From NCBI RefSeq assembly GCF_002157505.1, contig NZ_NFSC01000025.1, forward strand, positions 1 to 64,000: a DNA stretch of 64,000 nucleotides. Reading direction: 5' to 3'. Of this stretch, positions 13,958 through 22,079 are shown in pieces (within the stretch, counting starts at the first letter, position 1; each line of letters starts with the position of its first letter). The translations under genes were made by a program, and so were the position numbers. Below the pieces are notes generated by a model. It saw only the letters and a list, made by a program, of their open reading frames with translations. It had not been told where the DNA came from and did no database searches. The DNA comes from Arthrobacter agilis. GTDB lineage: Bacteria; Actinomycetota; Actinomycetes; Actinomycetales; Micrococcaceae.

Positions 13958-15001
13958 GTGAAGGCGCTGTACAAATCCGGGGCGCATCCCGGCTTCGAGC
14001 TCGTGGACCGGCCCGAACCCGACGCGGGGTGGGGCGAGGTCAAGATCCGGGTCATGACCACCGGCATCTGCGGCACGGACCTCCATATCGAGAGCTGGGA
14101 TCCCTGGGCGCAGGGCATGATCCCGGCACCCCTCATCCCCGGCCACGAGTTCTACGGCGAGGTCGTCGCCCTCGGCGGAGGCATCCGCGGCGTGAGCATC
14201 GGGGACCGCGTCTCCGGTGAAGGGCACGTCGTCTGCGGGGTCTGCCGCAACTGCCGTGCCGGCCGCCGCCAGATGTGCATCCACACCTCGAGCGTGGGGG
14301 TGCAGCGCGACGGCGCGTTCGCTGAGTTCGTCGTCGTTCCCGAAACCAACGTCTGGGTCCACGACGCGAGCGTCACGCCCGAACTCGGTGCCGTCTTCGA
14401 CCCGTTCGGCAATGCCGTCCACACCGCGCTGAGCTTCCCGCTCGTCGGCGAGGACGTCCTGATCACCGGTGCCGGGCCGATCGGGCTCATGGCGGTCGCC
14501 GTCGCCCGTCACGCGGGTGCCCGCAAGATCGCGATCACCGACGTGTCGGCTCCGCGGCTCGAGCTCGCACGCGGCGTAGGAGCGGATATCGCCATCGACG
14601 TCAGCCGCATGCGCATCGCCGACGCCCAGCGGGAGCTCGGCATGAGGGAGGGCTTCGATATCGGGATGGAGATGTCGGGCCATGCCACCGCCCTGCCGGA
14701 GATGATCGACAACATGACCCACGGCGGGCGCATCGCGATGCTGGGCCTGCCCTCCGCCCCCATCGCCATCGACTGGGGCAAGGTCGTCACGCACATGCTC
14801 ACCCTCAAGGGCATCTACGGGCGTGAGATGTTCGAGACCTGGTACGCGATGAGCGCCATGCTGCAGTCCAACCGGACACTGCGCGACGCCGTCTCGTCCG
14901 TGGTCACCGACTGCCTGCCGGCCCAGGAGTGGCAGCAGGGATTCGCGACAGCGCGCGACGGCGCGAGCGGCAAAGTGGTCCTCGACTGGACCACCTTCTA
15001 G
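13958..15001 (+). CDS. tdh: L-threonine 3-dehydrogenase
   Basis: Oxidises L-threonine with NAD+ to 2-amino-3-ketobutyrate, the first step of threonine breakdown to glycine. It is a medium-chain zinc dehydrogenase of 347 residues. The catalytic zinc site is in [11 protein letters not shown] (Cys near 38) and GHEFYGEV (His-Glu near 62). The structural zinc site is [15 protein letters not shown] (about 93-107). The nucleotide-binding motif is [11 protein letters not shown] (about 169-179). The GTG start is chosen because of GGAAGGA upstream and homology of VKALYKSG to family N-termini. kbl follows after 14 nt, completing the pathway. Confidence 0.93.
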   Translation: MKALYKSGAHPGFELVDRPEPDAGWGEVKIRVMTTGICGTDLHIESWDPWAQGMIPAPLIPGHEFYGEVVALGGGIRGVSIGDRVSGEGHVVCGVCRNCRAGRRQMCIHTSSVGVQRDGAFAEFVVVPETNVWVHDASVTPELGAVFDPFGNAVHTALSFPLVGEDVLITGAGPIGLMAVAVARHAGARKIAITDVSAPRLELARGVGADIAIDVSRMRIADAQRELGMREGFDIGMEMSGHATALPEMIDNMTHGGRIAMLGLPSAPIAIDWGKVVTHMLTLKGIYGREMFETWYAMSAMLQSNRTLRDAVSSVVTDCLPAQEWQQGFATARDGASGKVVLDWTTF

Positions 15002-15015
15002 GAGACAGGAACACC

Positions 15016-16257
15016 ATGTATTCAGCAGTCCGTGACCAGCTCGCCGGTGAACTCGACGATATCCGCACGGCGGGCCTCTTCAAGCGCGAGCGCCCTCTCT
15101 CCTCACCGCAGTCCAGTTCCATCACGGCCGGGGCGGACGGCGCGCGGGTGCTCAACTTCTGCGCCAACAACTACCTGGGTCTCGCCGACCACCCGGACAT
15201 CATCGCGGCCGCCAAGACAGCTCTCGACGAGCGCGGGTTCGGGATGGCGTCGGTCCGCTTCATCTGCGGCACCCAGGACCTGCACCTCGAGCTCGAACGC
15301 CGCATGTCGGAGTTCCTCGGGACCGAGGACACCATCCTCTTCTCCTCCTGCTTCGACGCGAACGGGGGAGTCTTCGAATCGCTCCTCGGGGCGGAGGACG
15401 CCGTGATCTCCGACGCGCTGAACCACGCCTCGATCATCGACGGCATCCGCCTCTCCAAGGCGCAGCGCTTCCGCTACGCCAACCGGGACATGGCGGACCT
15501 CGAGGCGAAGCTGCAGGAGGCGTCCAGGGCACGACGGCGCCTGGTCGTCACCGACGGCGTCTTCTCCATGGACGGCTACCTCGCCCCGCTCGAGGCCATC
15601 TGCGACCTCGCGGAGCGCTACGACGCGATGGTCATGGTGGACGATTCGCACGCCGTCGGCTTCATCGGCCCGACCGGCGCCGGTACGCCCGAGCATGCGG
15701 GGGTCGCGGACCGCGTGGACATCTTCACCGGGACCTTCGGCAAGGCACTCGGCGGGGCGTCCGGCGGGTATGTCGCCGCCCGGAGCGAGATCGTGGCACT
15801 GCTGCGGCAGCGCGCACGCCCGTACCTGTTCTCCAACTCGCTTGCCCCGTCCATCGTCGCCGCGACCCTGACCGCGCTCGACCTGGTGCAGGACAGCGCC
15901 GACCTGCGCTCCACCCTCACCGCCAATGCGGCCCTCTTCCGCCGCCGCATGACCGACGAGGGCTTCGACTTGCTCGAGGGCGAGCACGCCATCATCCCGG
16001 TCATGTTCGGTGACGCGGTGATCGCGGCCCGCACGGCGGACGCGATGCTCGCACACGGGGTCTTCGTCACCGCCTTCAGCTACCCCGTGGTCCCGAAGGG
16101 CGCCGCCCGGATCCGCGTCCAGCTCTCCGCAGCCCACACCAGCGAGGACATCGAGGCCTGTGTCCGGGCCTTCGTCGCCGCGCGGGACGAGGCCGGCGGG
16201 GACCGGCCGGACGCCGCCGACGGGAGCCCCGGCGCTCATCCCGGGGACGAGGCCTAG
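15016..16257 (+). CDS. kbl: Glycine C-acetyltransferase (2-amino-3-ketobutyrate CoA ligase)
   Basis: A PLP enzyme cleaving 2-amino-3-ketobutyrate with CoA into glycine and acetyl-CoA. It uses the unstable product of the adjacent tdh enzyme. The 413-residue protein belongs to the alpha-oxoamine synthase group: [14 protein letters not shown] (about residues 49-62), [29 protein letters not shown] (PLP-binding Asp and His) and [15 protein letters not shown], with the PLP lysine near 243. A short Pro/Asp-rich tail follows the conserved end. The ATG with upstream GGAGACAGGA is preferred to an earlier in-frame ATG that lies inside tdh. Confidence 0.94.
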   Translation: MYSAVRDQLAGELDDIRTAGLFKRERPLSSPQSSSITAGADGARVLNFCANNYLGLADHPDIIAAAKTALDERGFGMASVRFICGTQDLHLELERRMSEFLGTEDTILFSSCFDANGGVFESLLGAEDAVISDALNHASIIDGIRLSKAQRFRYANRDMADLEAKLQEASRARRRLVVTDGVFSMDGYLAPLEAICDLAERYDAMVMVDDSHAVGFIGPTGAGTPEHAGVADRVDIFTGTFGKALGGASGGYVAARSEIVALLRQRARPYLFSNSLAPSIVAATLTALDLVQDSADLRSTLTANAALFRRRMTDEGFDLLEGEHAIIPVMFGDAVIAARTADAMLAHGVFVTAFSYPVVPKGAARIRVQLSAAHTSEDIEACVRAFVAARDEAGGDRPDAADGSPGAHPGDEA

Positions 16258-16298
16258 GGTCCCGGGCGCCGGCGGCGTCCGATGGGGGACGTCCGTCC

Positions 16299-16304
16299 TA
16301 GGAT
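16299..16304 (+). promoter_or_regulatory. -10 box for a leaderless FAD oxidoreductase transcript
   Basis: TAGGAT is followed by GAGCGG and ATG. The same TAGGAT-GAGCG-ATG arrangement recurs in front of the TrkA-C gene at 18559. Confidence 0.6.
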
Positions 16305-16310
16305 GAGCGG

Positions 16311-17549
16311 ATGAGCTCCCTCGAGTGCGATGTCCTGATCATCGGTGGCGGAATCGCCGGCCTGTCGCTGGCCTCCGTGCTGGCACCGTTCGCCAGCGTG
16401 GTCCTCGTCGAGTCCGAGCCCACGCTCGGATACCACACGTCGTCGCGCTCGGCGCGGCAGCTCATCCCGAGCTACGGTCCGGAGCCGGTGGTGGACCTGA
16501 CCCGCCGCACGCTGGACCTGCTGGCCGGGGTGCAGTCCTCCACCGGACTTCCCCTGACCGTGCCACGGTCCTTCCTGCTCATCGGTTCCGCGGCGGACGT
16601 CGCGGCGGACGCCAACTCCTCGATGCGCAGGCTGTCGCACGCGGAGGCCCTCGAGCTGTGCCCGCAGCTCCGCCCGGGATCGTTCGAGGAAGCGGCCCTC
16701 GACGTCGACTGCGTCGGCACGGACACCGACCTCCTGCTGGAGTACCACCGCCGGACCGCCGGTGACGACGGCGTTCTCATCCTCCCGAACTCGCCCGTCA
16801 CGTCCGCCCACTACGACGGCACGGGCTGGAGCGTCCGTGCGGGCTACCGCAGGATCAGCGCCGGCGTGATCGTCAATGCCGCCGGGGCGTGGGCCGATGC
16901 CGTCGCCGAACTCTGCGGCGTCGGGCCGCAGGGTCTCGTCCCGCTGCGGCGCACCGCCGCGATCGTCGCGGCGGAGAACGCACCGCGGGTCGGGACGCCG
17001 ATGGTGGCAGCCGCCGACGACTCGTTCTACTACCGGCCCGACGCCGAGGGGGTGCTGATCTCCCCGAGCGAGGCGGAGCCGGCGGAGCCCGGAGACGCCC
17101 AGCCCCACCCGGGCGACGTGGAGGCGCTCATCGACCACCTCGGCACGGTCACCACCCTCGGCATCACGTCGGTCCTGCGGTCCTGGACCGGGCTCCGGAC
17201 GGAGCGGGCCGGCGGGCTGCCCGTCGTGGGCTTCGACGCCGGCCATCCCGGCTTCTTCTGGCTCGCCGGGCAGGGCGGCTACGGCTTCCAGACGTCGTCG
17301 GGCATCGCAGAGCTCGCCGCCGTCCTGCTCACCGGCGCCGATCCGGCGGATCTCGGGGCCGCCCCGCCCGGATCACAGCGGCAGCCACGGCCCTGCGGCC
17401 CGCCTGAGCCCTCCGGCGCCGCCGCACGCAACGGGTGCAACGGCGGGCAGGGCCGTGTCCCGGCAGCGAGGAGTTTCCGTAGAGTAGGAACCGGAGGCCG
17501 CCCGGCACGCGTCGGCGGGCCCGGCCAACTGCCGGTACATCGAACGTAG
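16311..17549 (+). CDS. FAD-dependent oxidoreductase, DadA/glycine-oxidase type
   Basis: A flavoprotein of the DAO superfamily. The N-terminal dinucleotide-binding motif is IIGGGIAGLSLASVLA (about residues 7-22), followed by ESEPTLGYHTSSRSARQL. VIVNAAGAWADAVAEL and the C-terminal FAD-contact segment FWLAGQGGYGFQTSSGIAEL are also present. Members oxidise amino acids or other amines. It lies after tdh-kbl, which yield glycine, so glycine or a related amine is a reasonable but unproven substrate. The last roughly 58 residues are Pro/Arg-rich, unlike the family, and cover the promoter of the next gene. A frameshift near 17355 could have displaced the natural stop at 17407. Confidence 0.82.
   Translation: MSSLECDVLIIGGGIAGLSLASVLAPFASVVLVESEPTLGYHTSSRSARQLIPSYGPEPVVDLTRRTLDLLAGVQSSTGLPLTVPRSFLLIGSAADVAADANSSMRRLSHAEALELCPQLRPGSFEEAALDVDCVGTDTDLLLEYHRRTAGDDGVLILPNSPVTSAHYDGTGWSVRAGYRRISAGVIVNAAGAWADAVAELCGVGPQGLVPLRRTAAIVAAENAPRVGTPMVAAADDSFYYRPDAEGVLISPSEAEPAEPGDAQPHPGDVEALIDHLGTVTTLGITSVLRSWTGLRTERAGGLPVVGFDAGHPGFFWLAGQGGYGFQTSSGIAELAAVLLTGADPADLGAAPPGSQRQPRPCGPPEPSGAAARNGCNGGQGRVPAARSFRRVGTGGRPARVGGPGQLPVHRT
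17480..17485 (+). promoter_or_regulatory. -10 box for the CDF exporter gene
   Basis: TAGAGT lies about 75 nt upstream of the exporter ATG, within the doubtful 3' extension of the FAD oxidoreductase frame. Confidence 0.4.
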
Positions 17550-17559
17550 GGAACGGATC

Positions 17560-18534
17560 ATGTCAGCAAGTGGAGGCAACAAGGCGATCATCGCGGCCCT
17601 TGCCGCGAACCTCACCATCGCCGCGCTCAAGTTCGTGGCCTTCGCGCTCACGCGCTCATCGTCCATGCTCGCCGAGGGCATCCACTCCGTGGCAGACTCC
17701 GGCAACCAGGTGCTCCTGCTCGTCGGCGGCAAGCGGTCCAAACGGCAGGCCAGCCCGGAGCACCCCTTCGGCTACGGGCGCGAGCGCTACATCTACGCCT
17801 TCATCGTGTCGATCGTCCTCTTCAGCGTCGGCGGGCTCTTCGCCCTCTACGAGGCGTACCACAAGTACCTCGATCCGCACCCCATCGAGGGCTCGTTCTG
17901 GTGGGTACCCCTCGCCGTGCTGGTCGGCGCCATCATCGCCGAGGGGTTCTCGTTCCGCACGGCGATCAAGGAGTCCAACCACACGCGCGGCACCATGAGC
18001 TGGGTGCGCTTCGTGCGGACGGCGAAGTCACCCGAACTGCCGGTGATCCTGCTCGAGGACTTCGGCGCCCTCCTGGGCCTCGCGTTCGCCCTGTTCGGCG
18101 TCTCCATGACGCTGCTCACCGACAACGGCATGTGGGACGCCGCCGGTACGGCGATGATCGGCCTGCTCCTCGTGGCGATCGCCGCCATCCTGGCCGTCGA
18201 GACCAAGAGCCTGCTGCTCGGCGAATCGGCTTCCGCGGTGGCCGTGGCGAAGATCGAGGCAGCCATCAGCGACGGCGGGTCCAACCGGATCATCCACCTC
18301 AAGACCCTCCACCTCGGCCCGGACGAACTGCTCGTCGCCGCGAAGATCAGCGTGGAGAGCCAGGAGAGCGGCGCGCAGATCGCCGCCGACATCAACAGGG
18401 CCGAGCAGCGGATCCGGGCCGCTGTCCCGATCGCCACCACCATCTACCTGGAGCCCGATCTGTACGACCCGCAGGCCGCCTCGACGCCCTCAGCGAACGG
18501 AAGCTCCACCAGGCCCCTGCCCGGCAACGACTAG
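17560..18534 (+). CDS. Cation diffusion facilitator (CDF) family metal exporter
   Basis: An inner-membrane divalent-metal/H+ antiporter family protein of 324 residues. Six hydrophobic segments are recognizable (for example NLTIAALKFVAFAL and YIYAFIVSIVLFSVGGLFALY). The TM2 metal site is in LAEGIHSVADSGNQVLLL (about 33-50), giving His and Asp, and the TM5 counterpart is in LEDFGALLGLAFALFGV. A cytoplasmic C-terminal domain (KIEAAISDGGSNRIIHLKTL) is shorter than in zinc exporters such as ZitB. The sequence resembles the SLC30A9-like branch, whose metal specificity is uncertain. The start has a GGGAACGG-like site. Confidence 0.9.
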   Translation: MSASGGNKAIIAALAANLTIAALKFVAFALTRSSSMLAEGIHSVADSGNQVLLLVGGKRSKRQASPEHPFGYGRERYIYAFIVSIVLFSVGGLFALYEAYHKYLDPHPIEGSFWWVPLAVLVGAIIAEGFSFRTAIKESNHTRGTMSWVRFVRTAKSPELPVILLEDFGALLGLAFALFGVSMTLLTDNGMWDAAGTAMIGLLLVAIAAILAVETKSLLLGESASAVAVAKIEAAISDGGSNRIIHLKTLHLGPDELLVAAKISVESQESGAQIAADINRAEQRIRAAVPIATTIYLEPDLYDPQAASTPSANGSSTRPLPGND

Positions 18535-18546
18535 TCGGTGCAGGTC

Positions 18547-18552
18547 TAGGAT
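18547..18552 (+). promoter_or_regulatory. -10 box for a leaderless TrkA-C gene transcript
   Basis: TAGGAT is followed by GAGCGC and ATG. Confidence 0.6.
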
Positions 18553-18558
18553 GAGCGC

Positions 18559-19041
18559 ATGAACGTCATTGAAACACCCCTTCCGGGTATCGGAGTGCGG
18601 CGCGAGATCCTCACGGGCTCCGGCCGGAGGGTGGGAATCGTCTCCCAGCGCGACGGCGACCTGGACCTGATCATCTCGAAGGCGGGGGACCCGGATGCCT
18701 GCGTGGCGTCCATTCCGCTCACCCCGGACGAGGCGGCCACCATCGGCAACCTCCTCGGCTCGCGGCAACTCGTCGCGCAGCTGACGGAGGAGCACCGGGA
18801 CCTGCCCGGCGTCACCACGCGCCAGTTCCTGATCGAGCGTGGCTCGCCCTTCGACGGCCGTCCGCTCGGGGACACGCGCATGCGCTCCCGGTCCGGGGCG
18901 TCGCTCGTCGCCGTCCTCCGCTCCGGCCAGGTGCAGGCATCGCCCACGCCCGACTTCACCCTCGCCGCCGGTGACCTGCTGGTGGTGGTGGGCACGTCCG
19001 AAGGCCTCGACGCCGCGGCGGACATCCTGCGTAACGGCTGA
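18559..19041 (+). CDS. KhtT-like cation:proton antiporter regulatory subunit (TrkA-C/RCK-C)
   Basis: A soluble protein of 160 residues. The N-terminal half is a small beta-rich domain (GVRREILTGSGRRVGIVSQR), and the C-terminal half (about residues 88-158) is a TrkA-C fold (GSPFDGRPLGDTRMRSRSGA, then FTLAAGDLLVVVGTSEGL). This layout is that of Bacillus KhtT, a nucleotide-sensing subunit that gates the KhtU K+/H+ antiporter. A CPA2 antiporter gene begins 7 nt downstream, which strongly supports a KhtTU-like complex. The transcript is predicted leaderless from the -10 spacing. Confidence 0.85.
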   Translation: MNVIETPLPGIGVRREILTGSGRRVGIVSQRDGDLDLIISKAGDPDACVASIPLTPDEAATIGNLLGSRQLVAQLTEEHRDLPGVTTRQFLIERGSPFDGRPLGDTRMRSRSGASLVAVLRSGQVQASPTPDFTLAAGDLLVVVGTSEGLDAAADILRNG

Positions 19042-19048
19042 GCCGCCG

Positions 19049-20245
19049 GTGCACACGACCGCCCTGACCCTGATCGAACTCGGCGCCATCCTCCTGTTCC
19101 TCGGTATCCTCGGGCGGCTCGCCGGCCGGATCGGACTCTCGCCGATCCCGCTCTACCTCATCGGGGGCCTGTTCTTCGGGCAGGGCGGCTTCATCGAACT
19201 CCAGGGCGTCCTGGAGTTCAGCGCGGTCGCCAGCGAGATCGGCGTGGTCCTGCTGCTGCTGATGCTCGGCCTCGAGTACACGGCGAAGGAACTCGTCACC
19301 GGCCTCCGCCAGTCCTGGCTCGCCGGGATCGTGGACTTCGTCCTGAACTTCACCCCCGGAGCCCTCGTCGCCGTCGTCCTCGGCTGGGGGCCCGTCGCCG
19401 GGCTCGTGATGGGCGGCGTCACGTACATCTCCTCCTCGGGCATCGCCGCGAAGGTCATCAGCGACCTCGGCCGGCTCGGCAACCGGGAGACTCCGACGGT
19501 CCTCGCGATCCTCGTGTTCGAGGACCTCGCCATGGCGATCTACCTGCCGGTCCTGACCGCGGTCCTCGCCGGGCTCAGCTTCGCCGGAGGGCTCGGGACC
19601 GTCGGGATCTCGCTGCTCGTCGTCACGCTCGTGCTGGTGGTCGCCCTGCGCTGGGGCAACGTCGTCTCGGCCGTCGTCGACAGCACCGACCGCGAGGTCT
19701 TCCTCCTGACCCTCATCGGTGCCGCGCTCCTCGTCGCGGGACTCGCCTCGGCGCTGCAGGTCTCGGCGGCCGTCGGCGCGTTCCTCCTCGGCATCGCCAT
19801 CTCGGGCGCGACGGCGGAGAACGCCGCACGCATCCTCGAGCCGTTGCGCGACCTGTTCGCGGCCATCTTCTTCGTGGTGTTCGGGCTGAACACCGATCCG
19901 TCCTCGATCCCGCCGGTCCTCGGCTTCGCGCTGCTCCTGGCCCTCGTCACCTCGGCGACGAAGATCGCGACCGGCTGGTGGGCGGCCCGTCGGCAGGGCA
20001 TCGGCCGGATGGGACGGGCACGCGCGGGCACGGCGCTCGTGGCGCGCGGGGAGTTCTCGATCGTCATCGCCGGGCTCGCCGTGGCGTCGGGCGCCGTTCT
20101 ACCGGACCTCGCCGCCCTGGCCACGACCTACGTCCTGCTCATGGCCGTCCTCGGACCGGTACTCGCGCGCCTCGCCGAACCGGCGATGCAGCTCGTCGAA
20201 CGGATCCCGAGGAGACGTGCGCGGGAGGCAACCGGCCTGGCGTGA
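19049..20245 (+). CDS. CPA2-family monovalent cation:H+ antiporter, KhtU-like
   Basis: A polytopic membrane protein of 398 residues with about 12 hydrophobic segments, matching the Na+/H+ exchanger domain of the CPA2 family. Conserved elements include LYLIGGLFFGQGGF, VGAFLLGIAISG and FAAIFFVVFGLNTDP. LAILVFEDLAMAIYLPVLTA carries the conserved acidic ED pair used for ion coupling. It ends soon after the transport domain and lacks a fused TrkA-N domain; the regulatory domain is the separate upstream protein, as in KhtTU. Likely role: K+ (or NH4+) efflux in exchange for protons. The GTG start has only a weak ribosome binding site. Confidence 0.88.
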   Translation: MHTTALTLIELGAILLFLGILGRLAGRIGLSPIPLYLIGGLFFGQGGFIELQGVLEFSAVASEIGVVLLLLMLGLEYTAKELVTGLRQSWLAGIVDFVLNFTPGALVAVVLGWGPVAGLVMGGVTYISSSGIAAKVISDLGRLGNRETPTVLAILVFEDLAMAIYLPVLTAVLAGLSFAGGLGTVGISLLVVTLVLVVALRWGNVVSAVVDSTDREVFLLTLIGAALLVAGLASALQVSAAVGAFLLGIAISGATAENAARILEPLRDLFAAIFFVVFGLNTDPSSIPPVLGFALLLALVTSATKIATGWWAARRQGIGRMGRARAGTALVARGEFSIVIAGLAVASGAVLPDLAALATTYVLLMAVLGPVLARLAEPAMQLVERIPRRRAREATGLA

Positions 20246-20258
20246 TGACCAGGCCGGT
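20231..20258 (+). terminator. Hairpin overlapping the antiporter stop codon
   Basis: ACCGGCCTGG and CCAGGCCGGT form 10-bp arms around an 8-nt loop that contains the TGA stop. It lies between converging genes. Confidence 0.5.
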
Positions 20259-20292
20259 GCCATTCGGCCGGTGTGGCGACACGAAAACCGTC

Positions 20293-21045
20293 CTACCCCG
20301 GCCCCAGCCGGAAGCAGTCGGCCAGCCATTCCTGTGCCGCGCCGGCCGTCGTGAAGTGCCGGGTGGGGTAGGGCGGGTGGTGCTGCTGCTTGTAGTACGC
20401 GGTGATGATCGGATCCCCGGGTTCGGCTCCGACGATGGCCAGGGCCGCGATATCCAGCTCCGTCGCCAGGGAATGCAGTGCTTCCTCGGTGAGCGAGACC
20501 AGATGGTTGAGGCGGATGAGCATCGGTGGGCAGACCGTCGGGCTGAGCTGGTGGACCTCCGTCACCAGTGCTTCGGCGACGGCGTTCGTGACATCCGTGC
20601 TGGACTCGCACTCGACCCACAACACGTCTCCCCGCATCTCGGCCCGGAATGCATCCATCGGAGCTGAGGCGCCGTCCGAACCTGGATCCTCCCTGAGCCA
20701 GGCGATCGCATCGGCTTCCTCGGTGAAGTACCGGCTGGGTGTCGCGGACCTGTAGTTGAAGGCCGTGAGTACCCTGCTCACCTCGTCCACGCCGACGACG
20801 GCGGTACGGGTGGAACAGGTGTCGTCCATGAGCAGCTGCTTGGCTTCCGGCGTGATCCGCTCGACCCGGCCGATATGCACCAGCAGGGGCCGCCTACCTC
20901 TGGGCGACGCGGCAGTGACGGCCGCAATCGTCGAATGGATGTCCTCGGCCTGCAGGGTGACGCCGGACGCCCAGCGCAGGCACAGGAAGTCGCCGTTGTC
21001 GCTCAAGGTGTAGCGCGGCAGCACCTGCTGTTGCGAACCTCTCAT
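20293..21045 (-). CDS. Protein of two tandem STAS/SpoIIAA-like domains
   Basis: A soluble protein of 250 residues built from two related halves, about residues 10-115 and 131-250. Each half starts with two strands (YTLSDNGDFLCLRWASG; FRAEMRGDVLWVECES) and has a central LLVHIGRV or MLIRLNHL strand. Each then contains an 'AVVGVDEVSRVLTAFNY' or 'AIVGAEPGDPIITAYYK' segment and closes with SRYFTEEADAIAWL or TRHFTTAGAAQEWL. This layout matches short STAS-like (SpoIIAA-type) proteins, usually one domain of about 120 residues in Arthrobacter relatives. No phosphorylatable Ser is obvious, and no function is assigned. A GGGGGAGAA site precedes the ATG. Confidence 0.65.
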   Translation of the reverse strand: MRGSQQQVLPRYTLSDNGDFLCLRWASGVTLQAEDIHSTIAAVTAASPRGRRPLLVHIGRVERITPEAKQLLMDDTCSTRTAVVGVDEVSRVLTAFNYRSATPSRYFTEEADAIAWLREDPGSDGASAPMDAFRAEMRGDVLWVECESSTDVTNAVAEALVTEVHQLSPTVCPPMLIRLNHLVSLTEEALHSLATELDIAALAIVGAEPGDPIITAYYKQQHHPPYPTRHFTTAGAAQEWLADCFRLGPG

Positions 21046-21184
21046 TTCTCCCCCGGTCCGTGCCGATCCTCGGCCTTTCTGCCATCGTCGCCCCGGAAGC
21101 CGCTACTTTCAACCGCAACACGTTCCGCAGGATCGACGCGCGACGCATCCGGCGCGCCGGTGGCCGGTCGAGCCGGGCCCGGTC

Positions 21185-22030
21185 CTAGTCGTCGAGGATC
21201 TTGCCGATCGGCTCGCGCTTCTCCGCCTGGAAGGTGTCCTCCTCGCGGCCGTACGCCCAGTAGCCCGACAGGGAGACCTGTGACCGCGCGAGGTTCTTCT
21301 CCTTGAACAGGACGTCCCGCAGCGCCTTCATCGCCCCGCGCTCCCCATGCACGAAGGCGTCCACGTGGCCCTGGGGCCACGGCCCGGCGGCGACGGCGTC
21401 CGCGAGCAGCGTCGTCGTTCCTGCCGCCTGCCCGTCCCGGTACAGCCAGTGCAGTTCGAGGCCCGGGGGAGCGGCCAGGGGGAGGACCTCGGCGGCGCTG
21501 TCCACCTCGAGGTACGCGTGCCCGACGGCGGCCGGGTGCAGGGCCTCGATGCCGGCGGCGATCGCGGGGAGGGCGGAGTCGTCGCCGACGAACAGGTGCC
21601 AGTCGGCGTCCTGGTCCGGGGACCACTTGCCGGACGGTCCCATGAGTACCAGGGGGTCTCCCGGGGAGGCCTGCGCGGCCCAGGGACCGGCGATCCCCTC
21701 GTCCCCGTGCACCACGAAGTCGATGGCGAGGCGCTGCGCCTCGGGGTCGAGCCACCGGATGGTGTAGGTCCGCTTCACCGGCTGGTCTCCGGCCGGCAGT
21801 TCATCCTTGAGCGCTGCGAGATCGTAGGGCGGCACCAGCCCGAGTTCGGGCTTCGCGAAGAGCAGCTTCGCGTACTTGTCCGTGGCGTCGCACTCCTGGA
21901 GGTCGGAGAAGCCGGGCCCGCCCGCGACGACCCGCACGAGGTGCGGGCTCAGCCACTGCGTCTCCTCCACGGTGAGGACGGCCTGGGGGCGCGGCGGCTT
22001 GCGGGTCGGTGCGGACGCGGGCGAGGACAT
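21185..22030 (-). CDS. Siderophore-interacting FAD-binding reductase (ViuB family)
   Basis: A cytoplasmic flavoprotein that reduces imported ferric siderophores to release iron. The 281-residue protein shows the family's FAD-binding motif VKRTYTIRWLDPE (about residues 84-96), followed by IDFVVHGDEGIAGPWAA. The NAD(P)H-binding and C-terminal SIP region is seen in WHLFVGDDSALPAIAAGIE and VDAFVHGERGAMKALRDVL, ending in the helix-rich SGYWAYGREE. A DtxR/IdeR-type box upstream suggests iron repression. No siderophore uptake genes lie within the window, so this is an isolated iron-release gene. Confidence 0.93.
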   Translation of the reverse strand: MSSPASAPTRKPPRPQAVLTVEETQWLSPHLVRVVAGGPGFSDLQECDATDKYAKLLFAKPELGLVPPYDLAALKDELPAGDQPVKRTYTIRWLDPEAQRLAIDFVVHGDEGIAGPWAAQASPGDPLVLMGPSGKWSPDQDADWHLFVGDDSALPAIAAGIEALHPAAVGHAYLEVDSAAEVLPLAAPPGLELHWLYRDGQAAGTTTLLADAVAAGPWPQGHVDAFVHGERGAMKALRDVLFKEKNLARSQVSLSGYWAYGREEDTFQAEKREPIGKILDD

Positions 22031-22059
22031 GGAGCGGTGCTTCTTTCTCGGGGAAGTAG

Positions 22060-22073
22060 TTAGTCCACCCTAA
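22060..22073 (-). promoter_or_regulatory. Candidate DtxR/IdeR iron box
   Basis: On the minus strand TTAGGGTGGACTAA, within GTTAGGGTGGACTAAC, resembles the DtxR/IdeR consensus with TTAG/CTAA ends around the dyad. It lies 30 nt upstream of the siderophore-interacting protein start. Confidence 0.55.
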
Positions 22074-22079
22074 CAAGCT

